Shown here piece by piece: positions 10,042 to 18,134 of a stretch of DNA of 55,401 nt. A program made the translations under genes and the position numbers. The stretch covers positions 1 through 55,401 of the forward strand of contig NZ_VUNM01000013.1 in assembly GCF_009695655.1 (NCBI RefSeq), given 5' to 3'. The DNA comes from Sharpea porci. Lineage in GTDB: Bacteria > Bacillota_I > Bacilli_A > Erysipelotrichales > Coprobacillaceae. Position 1 is the stretch's first letter; every line of letters starts with the position of its first letter. The notes under the pieces are model-generated. The model made no database searches. It was not told the origin of the DNA and saw only the letters and a program-made list of their open reading frames with translations.

Positions 10042-10054
10042 AAGGAAAAACAAG

Positions 10055-10660
10055 ATGACATTAAATAATAAATTGGGTATCACTGATTCTGTTGAATTAG
10101 CTAAAGTGGAAGAAAGGATCAGTAAAAGAAAAGCAGTAGAACTCTTTGAAAGTGGCATTTTAGATGGTCTTGAGCCTGGAACTTTTCAGTCATTAGTTGA
10201 AATACATAAATACTTGTTTGGGTCAATTTATGATTTTGCAGGAAAGATAAGATCTGTTAATATCGCAAAAGGTCATTTTCGTTTTGCCCCAGTTATGTAT
10301 TTAGAAGCAGCATTACAAAATATCGAAAAAATGCCCCAATCAACCTATGATGAAATCATAGAAAAATATGTAGAAATGAATATTGCCCATCCTTTCCGTG
10401 AGGGAAATGGAAGAAGTACGAGAATATGGCTTGATTTGATTTTGAAAAAAGAACTGGGACAGGTTGTCGATTGGAGTTGTGTAGATAAAGAGGACTATCT
10501 TTTATCTATGGAACGTAGTCCCATTAGAGATATTGAAATCAAATATATTTTAAGACAAGCGTTGACAGATAAAATTAATGACCGTGATGTTTATATGATA
10601 GGTATTGATTGTAGCTATTATTACGAAGAATATACAACATTTAAGACGAGTGAGCTTTAA
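10055..10660 (+). CDS. fic: Fic family protein adenylyltransferase (class III, NmFic-like)
   Basis: A 201-aa enzyme expected to transfer AMP (or another nucleotide moiety) from a nucleotide onto hydroxyl side chains of target proteins. The active-site motif HPFREGNGRSTR (residues 112-123) is complete, with catalytic H112, metal-binding E116 and phosphate-binding R120/R123. Upstream, GHFRFAPVMYLE forms the target-binding flap. In class III Fic proteins a C-terminal helix with (S/T)xxxE(G/N) blocks ATP; here it reads S187-YYY-E191-E192, so the blocking Glu is kept but the following Gly/Asn is Glu. The start at ATG 10055 has GAAGG upstream and removes a 24-residue extension. It lies alone between the array and the MazG-like pair. 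Housekeeping targets such as gyrase are known for some homologues, but the target here is unknown. Confidence 0.92.
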   Translation: MTLNNKLGITDSVELAKVEERISKRKAVELFESGILDGLEPGTFQSLVEIHKYLFGSIYDFAGKIRSVNIAKGHFRFAPVMYLEAALQNIEKMPQSTYDEIIEKYVEMNIAHPFREGNGRSTRIWLDLILKKELGQVVDWSCVDKEDYLLSMERSPIRDIEIKYILRQALTDKINDRDVYMIGIDCSYYYEEYTTFKTSEL

Positions 10661-10730
10661 GGACAATATTTCTGTTAACTGAACAAGTTATAAGAAGGCA
10701 ATAATCGAATCTCTTTCTTTTCGTTCTTAT

Positions 10731-10738
10731 GTTATACT
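10731..10738 (+). promoter_or_regulatory. Extended -10 promoter for the MazG-helicase pair
   Basis: TGTTATACT (10730-10738) is a TGn-extended -10 element, 28 bases before the ATG at 10766. No clear -35 is present. The same TGTTATACT string occurs before the GH2 gene (39340-39348) and the MATE gene (44833-44841). Confidence 0.5.
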
Positions 10739-10765
10739 TAGGATAGTTGTTTGGAGGAGAATGTG

Positions 10766-11080
10766 ATGGATGAAATACAAGCATTAATTAATAAATTTGT
10801 GAATGATAGGGATTGGGATCAATACCATCAGCCAGAGAAGCTAGCAATGTCTATATCGATAGAAGCAGCTGAACTGCTTGAACATTATCAATGGGGATAT
10901 GATGGTGATGAGCAGGGTGTAAAGGAAGAATTAGCTGATGTTCTTATTTATTGTTTTCAGATGTGTGACAAGATTGGTGTAAGAGCTGATGATATCATTA
11001 AGATGAAAATGAAGAAGAATGAAGAAAAGTATCCAGTTGAGAAAGCTAGAGGAGTAGCTACAAAGTACGATAAGTTATGA
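10766..11080 (+). CDS. MazG-like nucleotide pyrophosphohydrolase
   Basis: A 104-aa all-alpha NTP pyrophosphohydrolase of the MazG/dCTPase (RS21-C6-like) group, which cleaves (d)NTPs to monophosphates and pyrophosphate. The metal-binding signature is visible as EAAELLEHYQW followed by EELADVLIYCFQMCD, i.e. ExxE then ExxD. The start ATG 10766 has a strong GGAGGAGA upstream. The last bases overlap the nuclease-helicase ATG (ATGA), so the two are coupled. Such enzymes usually clean the nucleotide pool; the partner here suggests a role in stress or anti-phage response. Substrate unknown. Confidence 0.87.
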   Translation: MDEIQALINKFVNDRDWDQYHQPEKLAMSISIEAAELLEHYQWGYDGDEQGVKEELADVLIYCFQMCDKIGVRADDIIKMKMKKNEEKYPVEKARGVATKYDKL

Positions 11081-12945
11081 TTATTTATAAAGAAAGTAAG
11101 AAACAGTTTATTGCAGATGTTTTCAATGATTGTATTGAAGAAAAAATCAATAATCAGATGATTGAAAAAATGCATCGACATACAGGAAAAGCAGAATATC
11201 GTTCATGGGCGAATAGTATGCAATACATGTACAAGGTGATGGATACAGATAGTATTCCTGATGATGTTGATGTTGCAATTGAATATCGTATTCCTAACTC
11301 AAACAAAAGAGTTGACTTCATTGTGGCAGGAGAAGGTGAAAATGGTGAAGAGAATGCTGTTGTGATTGAACTGAAGCAATGGCAAAGTGCTCAGAGAGTG
11401 ACGGATAAGAATGGACTTGTAAGAACTATATTAGGGGGTTCTTTAAGAGAAACAACGCATCCTTCTTATCAAGCTTGGTCCTATGTTTCTATGATCCAGG
11501 ATTATAATGAAGATGTAAGAAAATATCATATTGACTTAGAACCATGTACCTACCTTCATAATTATATAAGAACAGAAAATGATCCTTTATTAGATCGTAT
11601 TTATTACTACTATACAAGAAGAGCACCTGTCTTTATGAGAGGCGATGCTTTAAAACTAAGAGAATATATTACAAAATATATTAAGAAAGCCAATAATAAA
11701 ACACTTTATGAAATAGAATTTGGTCGTATTAAACCATCAAAGTCCTTGCAAGATACAATGGTCAATCTATTAGCTGGCAAAGAAGAATTTAAACTGATTG
11801 ATGAACAAAAGGTTATTTTTGAACAGGTTTTGTCTCTTGCAAAGCTCAATGACAATAAAAAGCGAACAGTCATTATTCATGGCGGACCTGGTACAGGCAA
11901 GTCTGTTTTAGCCATTAATTTACTGGCAAAGACAATGGGTGAACTTGCAAGCAACAGCATGTATGTCACAAAGAACATGGCACCCCGTAGTGTATATAGT
12001 GAAAAACTCCAAGATGGTAATTATCGTAAAACAACAATAGATAACTTATTTAAAGGTTCGGGGTCTTTTATTGATACCCCTTCAAATTTCTTTGATAGTT
12101 TGTTTATTGATGAAGCACATCGATTAAATGGTAAGAGTGGCTTATATTCTAATAAAGGTGAAAATCAGGTTAAAGAGCTTATTAATGCAGCTAAGCTTTC
12201 AGTATTCTTTGTTGATGATCACCAACAAGTTACTTTAAAAGATATTGGTTCAACAGAAGAAATCATGAAATGGGCTAATTTTTATCATACAAGTATTTAT
12301 GAATATACACTTGCATCACAATTTCGATGTAATGGTAGTGATGGTTATTTAAACTGGATTGATGATGTTTTAGAGGTACAACCAACTGCTAATGATGTCT
12401 TTGATTTAGATTATGATGTGAGGGTCTATGATGATCCGAATGAAGTTTATCAAGAAGTTTTAAAACATAATGATAATAATAAGGCAAGAATGGTTGCTGG
12501 ATATTGTTGGAACTGGATTAAAGATGGAAAGGGTGATAGCTCAGTACATGATATAGAGATACCAGAATTTGATTTTGGTATGTCATGGAATTTAGGCTCT
12601 ACTTCTACATGGGCGATAGATAAAGACTCTGTTAGCGAGATAGGTTGTATTCATACTTGCCAGGGATTAGAGTTTGACTATGTAGGTGTAATTATTGGTG
12701 ATGATATGCGCTATGAAGATGGGCATATTGTGACAGACTTTACAAAACGTGCTACCACAGATCAATCATTACGTGGAATCAAGAAACTTTATAAAGAACA
12801 TCCAGAAGAAGCATTGAAAAAAGCGGATCGTATTATAAAGAATACTTATCGCACATTGCTGACGAGAGGACAAAAGGGCTGTTTTATATTCTGTACAGAT
12901 AAGGCTTTATCTCAATATCTCAAAATGCGTCTAGACAATAAATAA
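11077..12945 (+). CDS. PD-(D/E)XK nuclease fused to DUF2075-type helicase domain
   Basis: A 622-aa two-part protein. The N-terminal part (about 60-105) contains KRVDFIV and VVIELKQW, giving D80, E98 and K100 of a PD-(D/E)XK nuclease core. The C-terminal part (about 240-620) is a P-loop NTPase of the DUF2075/Schlafen-like helicase type: Walker A GGPGTGKS with K275, Walker B SLFIDEAHRL with D345/E346, then ASQFRCNGSDGY and IGCIHTCQGLEFDYVGV, like the late SF1 motifs. It overlaps the MazG-like gene by four bases and ends at a strong terminator. An ATP-driven nucleic-acid motor with a nuclease suggests processing of foreign or damaged DNA. The activity is inferred from motifs only. Confidence 0.85.
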   Translation: MIIYKESKKQFIADVFNDCIEEKINNQMIEKMHRHTGKAEYRSWANSMQYMYKVMDTDSIPDDVDVAIEYRIPNSNKRVDFIVAGEGENGEENAVVIELKQWQSAQRVTDKNGLVRTILGGSLRETTHPSYQAWSYVSMIQDYNEDVRKYHIDLEPCTYLHNYIRTENDPLLDRIYYYYTRRAPVFMRGDALKLREYITKYIKKANNKTLYEIEFGRIKPSKSLQDTMVNLLAGKEEFKLIDEQKVIFEQVLSLAKLNDNKKRTVIIHGGPGTGKSVLAINLLAKTMGELASNSMYVTKNMAPRSVYSEKLQDGNYRKTTIDNLFKGSGSFIDTPSNFFDSLFIDEAHRLNGKSGLYSNKGENQVKELINAAKLSVFFVDDHQQVTLKDIGSTEEIMKWANFYHTSIYEYTLASQFRCNGSDGYLNWIDDVLEVQPTANDVFDLDYDVRVYDDPNEVYQEVLKHNDNNKARMVAGYCWNWIKDGKGDSSVHDIEIPEFDFGMSWNLGSTSTWAIDKDSVSEIGCIHTCQGLEFDYVGVIIGDDMRYEDGHIVTDFTKRATTDQSLRGIKKLYKEHPEEALKKADRIIKNTYRTLLTRGQKGCFIFCTDKALSQYLKMRLDNK

Positions 12946-12951
12946 TTTAGT

Positions 12952-13012
12952 AAAAAAGATAACTCTTTGGAGATTACAAGCAAAAGACTTGTGTCTTAGA
13001 GTTATCTTTTTT
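12952..13012. terminator. Bidirectional intrinsic terminator
   Basis: The outer stem AAAAAAGATAACTCT (12952-12966) pairs perfectly with AGAGTTATCTTTTTT (12998-13012). An inner hairpin CAAG-caaaaga-CTTG sits in the loop. It has A- and T-runs on both sides and serves the convergent genes ending at 12945 (plus) and 13015 (minus). Confidence 0.9.
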
Positions 13013-13014
13013 GA

Positions 13015-13287
13015 TTATTTGTTTGTCTTAGAAAATGCATCTAGACGTTTCTGCATTTCACCGATCTTGTCAACAGGCTCTTGATATTTCTTAATGATGA
13101 TCTTGCATGTACTACAACGATAAGCATGAGGTACGATCACTTGAATTTGACTGATGGAATCTAACCAGATTTCTTCTTGTGTAGTTATGAGTGGATTTAG
13201 ATGTTTCTTTGTTGTCCAGATAATAGCTTTCCCTGGAGCTTTTAGATAGCCATCTTCCATTTCTTGATGACAATAAGGGCATTCCAT
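13015..13287 (-). CDS. Zinc-ribbon protein (DUF6487-like)
   Basis: A 90-aa small protein starting MECPYCHQEMEDGYL with a second pair CSTCK near residue 58, i.e. a four-cysteine zinc ribbon. The pattern CPYC...GYL...IIW resembles the DUF6487 zinc-ribbon family as I remember it. The start is set by a good Shine-Dalgarno on the minus strand (AGGAGGAG at 13294-13301), which removes a 25-residue hydrophobic upstream extension. No operon partner. Function unknown; it could bind nucleic acid or act as an accessory subunit. Confidence 0.75.
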   Translation of the reverse strand: MECPYCHQEMEDGYLKAPGKAIIWTTKKHLNPLITTQEEIWLDSISQIQVIVPHAYRCSTCKIIIKKYQEPVDKIGEMQKRLDAFSKTNK

Positions 13288-13361
13288 AAAACTCTCCTCC
13301 TTTAAGAGTATTATATCAAAGAATGAAAATAGAGAAATTATTTTGTTGTTTTTATAGAGCA

Positions 13362-13379
13362 ATGTTGTTATTACAACAT
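13362..13379. promoter_or_regulatory. Perfect palindromic operator upstream of hcp
   Basis: ATGTTGT-TATT-ACAACAT is a perfect 7-4-7 inverted repeat 52 bases before the hcp start. A -10-like TAGAAT follows at 13382-13387. Its position suggests a dimeric regulator acting on hcp, as nitrosative-stress or redox regulators (HcpR, NsrR, Rex) do in other bacteria. The site does not clearly match a consensus I know. Confidence 0.6.
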
Positions 13380-13430
13380 ATTAGAATAGTAGGAAATGAT
13401 AAAGTAGCTCTTGTTGGAGGTTAGAAAACA

Positions 13431-15062
13431 ATGGAAAACAAAATGTTCTGTTATCAATGCCAGGAAACAGCACGTAATACTGGCTGTACTATTCAGGGTG
13501 TATGTGGTAAAACTGCTACAACTGCTATCATGCAAGATTTATTAATTTATGTCACAAAGGGTTTATCAGCTGTCACAACACAGTTAAGAAAAGAAGGCAA
13601 GAATGTTGATCAGGAAGTCAACCATCTTGTAACAGTCAACCTTTTCACAACAATCACAAATGCGAACTTTGATGATGAAGTCATCAAGGGTAGAATCAAG
13701 AAGACTCTTGAAGTCAAGAAAGCATTATATGCACAAGTAGAAGACAAGGATGCACTTGTCAAAGCTGCTGGTGAAGAAATTACTGATTATGACGCAAGAG
13801 CTAAAGAAGTTGGTGTTCTTGCGACTGAAAATGAAGATATCAGAAGCTTAAGAGAACTCATTACTTATGGTCTTAAGGGCTTAGCTGCTTACAGCAAGCA
13901 TGCGAATGCATTATTAAAGGATAATGAAGAAGTTGATGCATTCATTCAGGAAGCTCTTGCGAAGACGTTAGATGATTCATTAACTGTTGATGATTTAGTG
14001 GCTTTAACACTTGAAACTGGTAAGTATGGTGTTGATGGTATGGCTTTACTTGATGAAGCGAATACAAGTGCTTATGGTCATCCAGAAATCACTGAAGTTG
14101 ATATTGGGGTGAGAAAGAATCCTGGTATCTTAGTTTCAGGACATGACCTCAAAGACTTGGAAATGCTTCTTGAACAGACAAAGGGTACTGGTGTAGATGT
14201 TTATACACATTCAGAAATGCTTCCTGCTCATTACTATCCTTTCTTTAAGAAATATGATAACTTTGCTGGTAACTATGGTAACGCATGGTGGAAGCAGACT
14301 GAAGAATTTGAAAGCTTCAACGGTCCTATTCTCATGACAACAAACTGTGTTGTTCCACCTCGTGCAAGCTACAAGGATCGCTTATGGACAACAGGTGCTG
14401 CAGGGGTAGCTGGCTGTAAGCATATTGATGCACCATATGGTGAAACAAAAGATTTCTCTGCTTTAATTGAACAGGCTAAAAGCTGTGAAGCACCTCAAGA
14501 AATCGAAACAGGTAAGATTGTTGGTGGTTTCGCCCATAATCAGGTCTTTGCCTTAGCTGATCAGGTTGTTGAAGCTGTCAAGAGTGGTGCAATTAGAAAG
14601 TTTATTGTGATGGCAGGTTGTGATGGCCGTCAGAAGAGCCGTAACTACTATACGGAATTTGCTTCAAAACTTCCTCATGATACAGTTATCCTTACAGCAG
14701 GATGTGCTAAATACAAATATAATAAATTAAACTTAGGTGATATCAACGGTATTCCTAGAGTTCTTGATGCAGGTCAGTGTAATGATTCTTATTCATTAGC
14801 TTTAATTGCCTTAAAGCTCAAAGAAATCTTTAACTTAGATGATGTCAATGATTTACCAATCGCTTACAATATTGCTTGGTATGAACAGAAAGCTGTTATT
14901 GTCTTATTGGCATTACTTTACTTAGGTGTGAAGAATATTCATTTAGGTCCTACATTACCAGCTTTCCTTTCTCCAAATGTTGCGAATGTATTAGTTGAAC
15001 AGTTTGGTATTGCGGGTATTGGTGATGTTGATGATGATCTTAAGCTTTTAGTTGAAGCCTAA
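13431..15062 (+). CDS. hcp: Hydroxylamine reductase / hybrid cluster protein
   Basis: A 543-aa iron-sulfur enzyme that reduces hydroxylamine to ammonia in vitro and in vivo protects against nitric oxide and acts in protein S-nitrosylation. The N-terminal cysteines MFCYQCQ...[10 protein letters not shown] (C7, C10, C19, C25; spacing 2-8-5) bind the [4Fe-4S] cluster. Hybrid-cluster ligands lie in [26 protein letters not shown] and [10 protein letters not shown]. The length is typical of the class in anaerobes. GGAGG precedes the ATG, and the palindromic operator lies upstream. Monocistronic between terminators. No reductase partner (hcr) is adjacent. Confidence 0.97.
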   Translation: MENKMFCYQCQETARNTGCTIQGVCGKTATTAIMQDLLIYVTKGLSAVTTQLRKEGKNVDQEVNHLVTVNLFTTITNANFDDEVIKGRIKKTLEVKKALYAQVEDKDALVKAAGEEITDYDARAKEVGVLATENEDIRSLRELITYGLKGLAAYSKHANALLKDNEEVDAFIQEALAKTLDDSLTVDDLVALTLETGKYGVDGMALLDEANTSAYGHPEITEVDIGVRKNPGILVSGHDLKDLEMLLEQTKGTGVDVYTHSEMLPAHYYPFFKKYDNFAGNYGNAWWKQTEEFESFNGPILMTTNCVVPPRASYKDRLWTTGAAGVAGCKHIDAPYGETKDFSALIEQAKSCEAPQEIETGKIVGGFAHNQVFALADQVVEAVKSGAIRKFIVMAGCDGRQKSRNYYTEFASKLPHDTVILTAGCAKYKYNKLNLGDINGIPRVLDAGQCNDSYSLALIALKLKEIFNLDDVNDLPIAYNIAWYEQKAVIVLLALLYLGVKNIHLGPTLPAFLSPNVANVLVEQFGIAGIGDVDDDLKLLVEA

Positions 15063-15072
15063 GATATTTTAT

Positions 15073-15125
15073 AGATAACTTGTCAATAGTGTGAAATGCA
15101 CTATTTGATAGGTTATCTTTTTTTA
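15073..15125 (+). terminator. Intrinsic terminator after hcp
   Basis: AGATAACTTGTCAATAGTG (15073-15091) pairs with CACTATTTGATAGGTTATCT, with one or two imperfections, followed by seven T residues. Confidence 0.88.
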
Positions 15126-15195
15126 TAAGTGAGGAAATTTCATCGTTGCTTCTATGTGAAATTTGTTTTAAGATTGGCTAAAAGAAGGTAAAAGT

Positions 15196-15960
15196 ATGCA
15201 GAAATATTTTGATATTAATAAAGAAGGATTCAGTGTACGCTGTAAGCTTTATTATCATAAGAATCTTCATGATCTTAATTGTATTGTTGTGGCAACATAT
15301 GGTTTTGGTGGCAATAAAGACAATAAAGCTATTGAAAAATTCAGTGAGCGTATCACTAGTAAATATAAGCATTATGGCGTTATATGCTTTGATTGGCCAG
15401 CACATGGGCAGGATGCAAGAAATAAGCTTGTCATCGAAGAATGTATGACATATTTAAGTCTTGTGAATACCTATATACAAGAAGAAATGGGCATTACAGA
15501 TCTCTATCATTATGCATCAAGCTTTGGGGCTTATGTGCTATTAAGAATGATTCATGAAGAAGGAAGCTGTTATAAGAAGATAGCTTTGAGATGTCCTGCT
15601 ATCAAGATGTATGATTCCTTGACTCAGGATATTGATGAAAGTGAATGGTCAAAGCTAGCTAAAGGCAAAGAGATTATACGTGGATTTGATCGTAAGATTA
15701 AGCTTGATCAGGCATTCTTTGATGATTTAAAGCATCATGATATAAGCCAGTATGATTATCTTGAATATGCGGATGATATATTGATGATACATGGCACAAA
15801 GGATACAATGGTTCCTATTGAAGTCACACGTCAATTCTCAGAAAACAATGTCATTGATCTTTTGGAAGTTGAGAATGCCGACCATCCTTTTTCTAATCCT
15901 AAATACATGGATGAAGCTATTGATGCAATCATTCATTTCTTCAGTCCGATATCTCATTAA
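15196..15960 (+). CDS. Alpha/beta hydrolase (S33/esterase-like)
   Basis: A 254-aa cytoplasmic hydrolase. The nucleophile elbow is YASSFGAY (S109, with Ala replacing the first Gly of GxSxG). The acid is the Asp of MIHGTKDTMVP, and the base is the His of NADHPFSNP near the C-terminus, so the triad is complete. The oxyanion region TYGFGGNKDNKA and the FDWPAHGQDA segment fit bacterial esterases and serine aminopeptidase-like hydrolases. There is no signal peptide. The gene stands alone between two terminators. Substrate unknown. Confidence 0.85.
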   Translation: MQKYFDINKEGFSVRCKLYYHKNLHDLNCIVVATYGFGGNKDNKAIEKFSERITSKYKHYGVICFDWPAHGQDARNKLVIEECMTYLSLVNTYIQEEMGITDLYHYASSFGAYVLLRMIHEEGSCYKKIALRCPAIKMYDSLTQDIDESEWSKLAKGKEIIRGFDRKIKLDQAFFDDLKHHDISQYDYLEYADDILMIHGTKDTMVPIEVTRQFSENNVIDLLEVENADHPFSNPKYMDEAIDAIIHFFSPISH

Positions 15961-15963
15961 CGA

Positions 15964-15986
15964 AGTGATCCTTGGATCACTTTTTT
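15964..15986 (+). terminator. Intrinsic terminator
   Basis: AGTGATCC-TT-GGATCACT followed by a T-run, directly after the hydrolase stop. Confidence 0.88.
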
Positions 15987-16159
15987 CATATTAATAAAAT
16001 TTTATTAAAAAAATAATTTATAAATATCCTACACAGTGATAAAAAATTATTAATTATATTTAGAAATATTACAGTATATTAGTACTATATATTTCCTAAA
16101 TCCATAAATAGCGCTCTAAATTTGTTAAAATGACAAAAATATAGGTATCAAAATCGCAT

Positions 16160-16187
16160 TTGACAACAAAATAAAAGCATATATAAT
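16160..16187 (+). promoter_or_regulatory. Strong sigma-A promoter of the urease operon
   Basis: TTGACA (16160-16165), 16 bases, TATAAT (16182-16187): both hexamers match consensus. Transcription would start near 16194, leaving a leader of about 48 bases with AGGAGGAAAT before the first gene. The upstream 170 bases are very AT-rich, like an UP element. No nickel or pH operator was recognised. Confidence 0.88.
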
Positions 16188-16241
16188 GAACTCAAGCTTA
16201 AGCAAAGAACACATGTGGACATCAAATAGGAGGAAATATTT

Positions 16242-16622
16242 ATGGCTTGTTTTTTAGTACCAACAACAGAAGCAATCGTGACAAGTGTTGCTTCAAAGAA
16301 ATTGAATGCTTATGTTGATGAAAGTGAAGCGAGTGATCTCACTATCCATTTCATCAAGAATATGAAAACGTTAAATAGCATGTTATTAGGGGGAAGTGCT
16401 CTTTTGATGTTTGAACATTTGTGGCATGGTGAGATTACACCATTCTTCCCATTCCTTACAGCAGCCTCTTCGCCACAGCAATTTACAGCAATGTTAAAAG
16501 AAATGGCAACTGTCGGGGTGACGATGGCATTGTTTGTGACATTTGTATGGGTTGTGATGACTTTGGTGACATTCAAGATGCAGCTTCCTTATACAAAAGT
16601 GTCTGAAGAGGTGCATTCATGA
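16242..16622 (+). CDS. Small conserved membrane protein, first gene of the urease operon
   Basis: A 126-aa protein of unknown function starting MACFLVPTTEAIVTS. It has two predicted membrane segments (about 49-64 SMLLGGSALLMFEHLW and about 92-112 TVGVTMALFVTFVW). I recall similar MACFLVP proteins in other anaerobic Bacillota next to a partner like the following gene, without assigned function. It has an excellent Shine-Dalgarno and is the first gene behind the urease promoter. It overlaps the next gene by ATGA, so the two are probably made in equal amounts and may form one complex. Here it may support urea, ammonium or nickel movement, but that is inference from position only. Confidence 0.75.
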   Translation: MACFLVPTTEAIVTSVASKKLNAYVDESEASDLTIHFIKNMKTLNSMLLGGSALLMFEHLWHGEITPFFPFLTAASSPQQFTAMLKEMATVGVTMALFVTFVWVVMTLVTFKMQLPYTKVSEEVHS

Positions 16623-16933
16623 CACTTCTTATATGTCTTATTGGTGCTATTTTATCGACAATTGTCTGGTATTTAAGCGCTCATGCGAGAAGGCTTTATA
16701 TTGGCAAGCTTGTGCTGATGTTCTGGGGTGCAAGCTTAATGTGGATGGTGGATCTCTTTTATGAATATCTTGAAGTCAAGTCTAAGGTTTTCACACCAAG
16801 TTCTGCTGTTATGATCAACGATGCTTTTTTAGGGGTAAGTGTTGTTGTTCTAGCGTTAGTGATTTGGCTTGTGATGATTCTTGTGAAAGATCCTCTCCAT
16901 GTCATTCATCCAATTTCCAATCAGGGGAGGTAA
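16619..16933 (+). CDS. Small conserved membrane protein, second gene of the urease operon
   Basis: A 104-aa protein with three predicted membrane helices (about 1-18, 28-47 and 68-89). Conserved-looking blocks are FWGASLMWMVDLFYEYL, a second FTPSSAVMINDAFLG, and the end WLVMILVKDP. It overlaps the preceding gene by four bases and ends five bases before ureI. No enzymatic motif is visible. It probably acts with the preceding protein as a membrane pair. Function unknown. Confidence 0.75.
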   Translation: MTLLICLIGAILSTIVWYLSAHARRLYIGKLVLMFWGASLMWMVDLFYEYLEVKSKVFTPSSAVMINDAFLGVSVVVLALVIWLVMILVKDPLHVIHPISNQGR

Positions 16934-16938
16934 GGAAG

Positions 16939-17457
16939 ATGTTGGGGTGTGTTTTACTCTATGTTGGCATTGTTTTAATTTCTAATGGCTTAGCAACAAT
17001 TGAGGGCATTAATGATAAATCAATGGCTGTGATGAATATCTTTACCGGAGGGTTGAGCTTGATCTTGAATATTGTTGCTTTGTCCTATGGCATTATTACA
17101 TCAAAGCCCAATACCTATTTCTTTGGTTCAGCAACGGGATTACTCTTTGCTTTTACCTATTTATATACAGCCATTAATACAATTTTCAATCTTGATAATC
17201 GTTTATATGGCTATTTTAGTTTATTTGTCGCCATCAATAGTATTCCAGCTGGAGCTTTATGCTTTAGTGGATTTGGGGGTAATGCGATTTATGGTGTTAT
17301 CTGGTGGGCCTGGGGCGTTCTCTGGCTTACCGGCTTTCTTACAAATAACTTGAAGATGAATTTAGGCAAGTTTCCAGCATATTTAAGTGTTATTGAGGGT
17401 GTGGTCACAGCCTGGATTCCAGGTTTCCTGATGCTTATCAATATGTGGCCAAAATAA
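16939..17457 (+). CDS. ureI: Acid-activated urea channel UreI (AmiS/UreI family)
   Basis: A 172-aa six-helix inner-membrane channel that lets urea in to cytoplasmic urease. The N-terminus MLGCVLLYVGIVLISNG is almost identical to H. pylori UreI as remembered, and FGSATGLLFAFTYLYTAIN, YFSLFVAINSIPA and WWAWGVLWLTGF also match. The start at ATG 16939 with GGGGAGGTAAGG upstream gives the family N-terminus; an upstream in-frame start overlapping the preceding gene is rejected. It is shorter than the 195-aa H. pylori protein because the histidine-bearing periplasmic loop after helix 2 is reduced, so acid gating may differ. Confidence 0.95.
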   Translation: MLGCVLLYVGIVLISNGLATIEGINDKSMAVMNIFTGGLSLILNIVALSYGIITSKPNTYFFGSATGLLFAFTYLYTAINTIFNLDNRLYGYFSLFVAINSIPAGALCFSGFGGNAIYGVIWWAWGVLWLTGFLTNNLKMNLGKFPAYLSVIEGVVTAWIPGFLMLINMWPK

Positions 17458-17472
17458 TCAAGGAGGAACTTT

Positions 17473-17775
17473 ATGCAACTAACAGAACGTGAACGTGAGA
17501 AGATGTTGATTTCTCTAGCTGGTATGATTGCTCAAAATCGTAAAGATAAAGGTTTAAAGCTCAATCATCCAGAGAGTGTTGCATTAATTACGAGTTATAT
17601 TTTAGAAGGTGCACGTGAAGGAAAGACTGTTGCTCAGTTAATGAATGAAGGCGGACAGATTCTTAGACGTGAAGATGTCATGGAAGGTGTACCAGAAATG
17701 ATTCCCATGATTCAGGTTGAAGCAACCTTTATCGATGGGACTAAGCTTGTAACCATACATGACCCAATTAGATAG
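17473..17775 (+). CDS. ureA: Urease gamma subunit
   Basis: The 100-aa smallest structural subunit of the nickel enzyme that hydrolyses urea to ammonia and carbamate. The start [20 protein letters not shown] and the middle [21 protein letters not shown] are classic family signatures. The length is standard, so gamma and beta are separate genes rather than fused as in Helicobacter. AAGGAGG precedes the ATG. The beta gene begins 11 bases downstream. Confidence 0.97.
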   Translation: MQLTEREREKMLISLAGMIAQNRKDKGLKLNHPESVALITSYILEGAREGKTVAQLMNEGGQILRREDVMEGVPEMIPMIQVEATFIDGTKLVTIHDPIR

Positions 17776-17786
17776 GGGGTAATATT

Positions 17787-18134
17787 ATGATTCCAGGAGA
17801 ATTACATTATGCTTCAAATGAACCTGTTGATTACAACGAAGGCTATGAAGCAATCGAAGTAGAAGTCAGAAACTGTGGAGACCGTGCTGTCCAGATTGGC
17901 TCACATTTCCATTTTTATGAAGCCAACAGTGGCTTGTTGTTTGATCGTGAGAAGACTTATGGCAAACGCCTTGATATTCCAGCTGGTACAGCTATTCGTT
18001 TTGAACCAGGGGAAACACGTACTGTTTCACTCATTGATTTTGGTGGCTCTCGACGTGTCTTTGGCTTCAACAATAAGATCAATGGCTATCTTGACAAAGA
18101 TAAACATGCCCATGATCAGGAGGTAGAAAAATGA
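17787..18134 (+). CDS. ureB: Urease beta subunit
   Basis: A 115-aa structural subunit beginning [17 protein letters not shown] and containing [20 protein letters not shown] and [18 protein letters not shown], all diagnostic of urease beta. The length is normal and the gene complete. It overlaps the ureC start by four bases (ATGA), consistent with co-translation of alpha and beta subunits. Confidence 0.97.
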   Translation: MIPGELHYASNEPVDYNEGYEAIEVEVRNCGDRAVQIGSHFHFYEANSGLLFDREKTYGKRLDIPAGTAIRFEPGETRTVSLIDFGGSRRVFGFNNKINGYLDKDKHAHDQEVEK

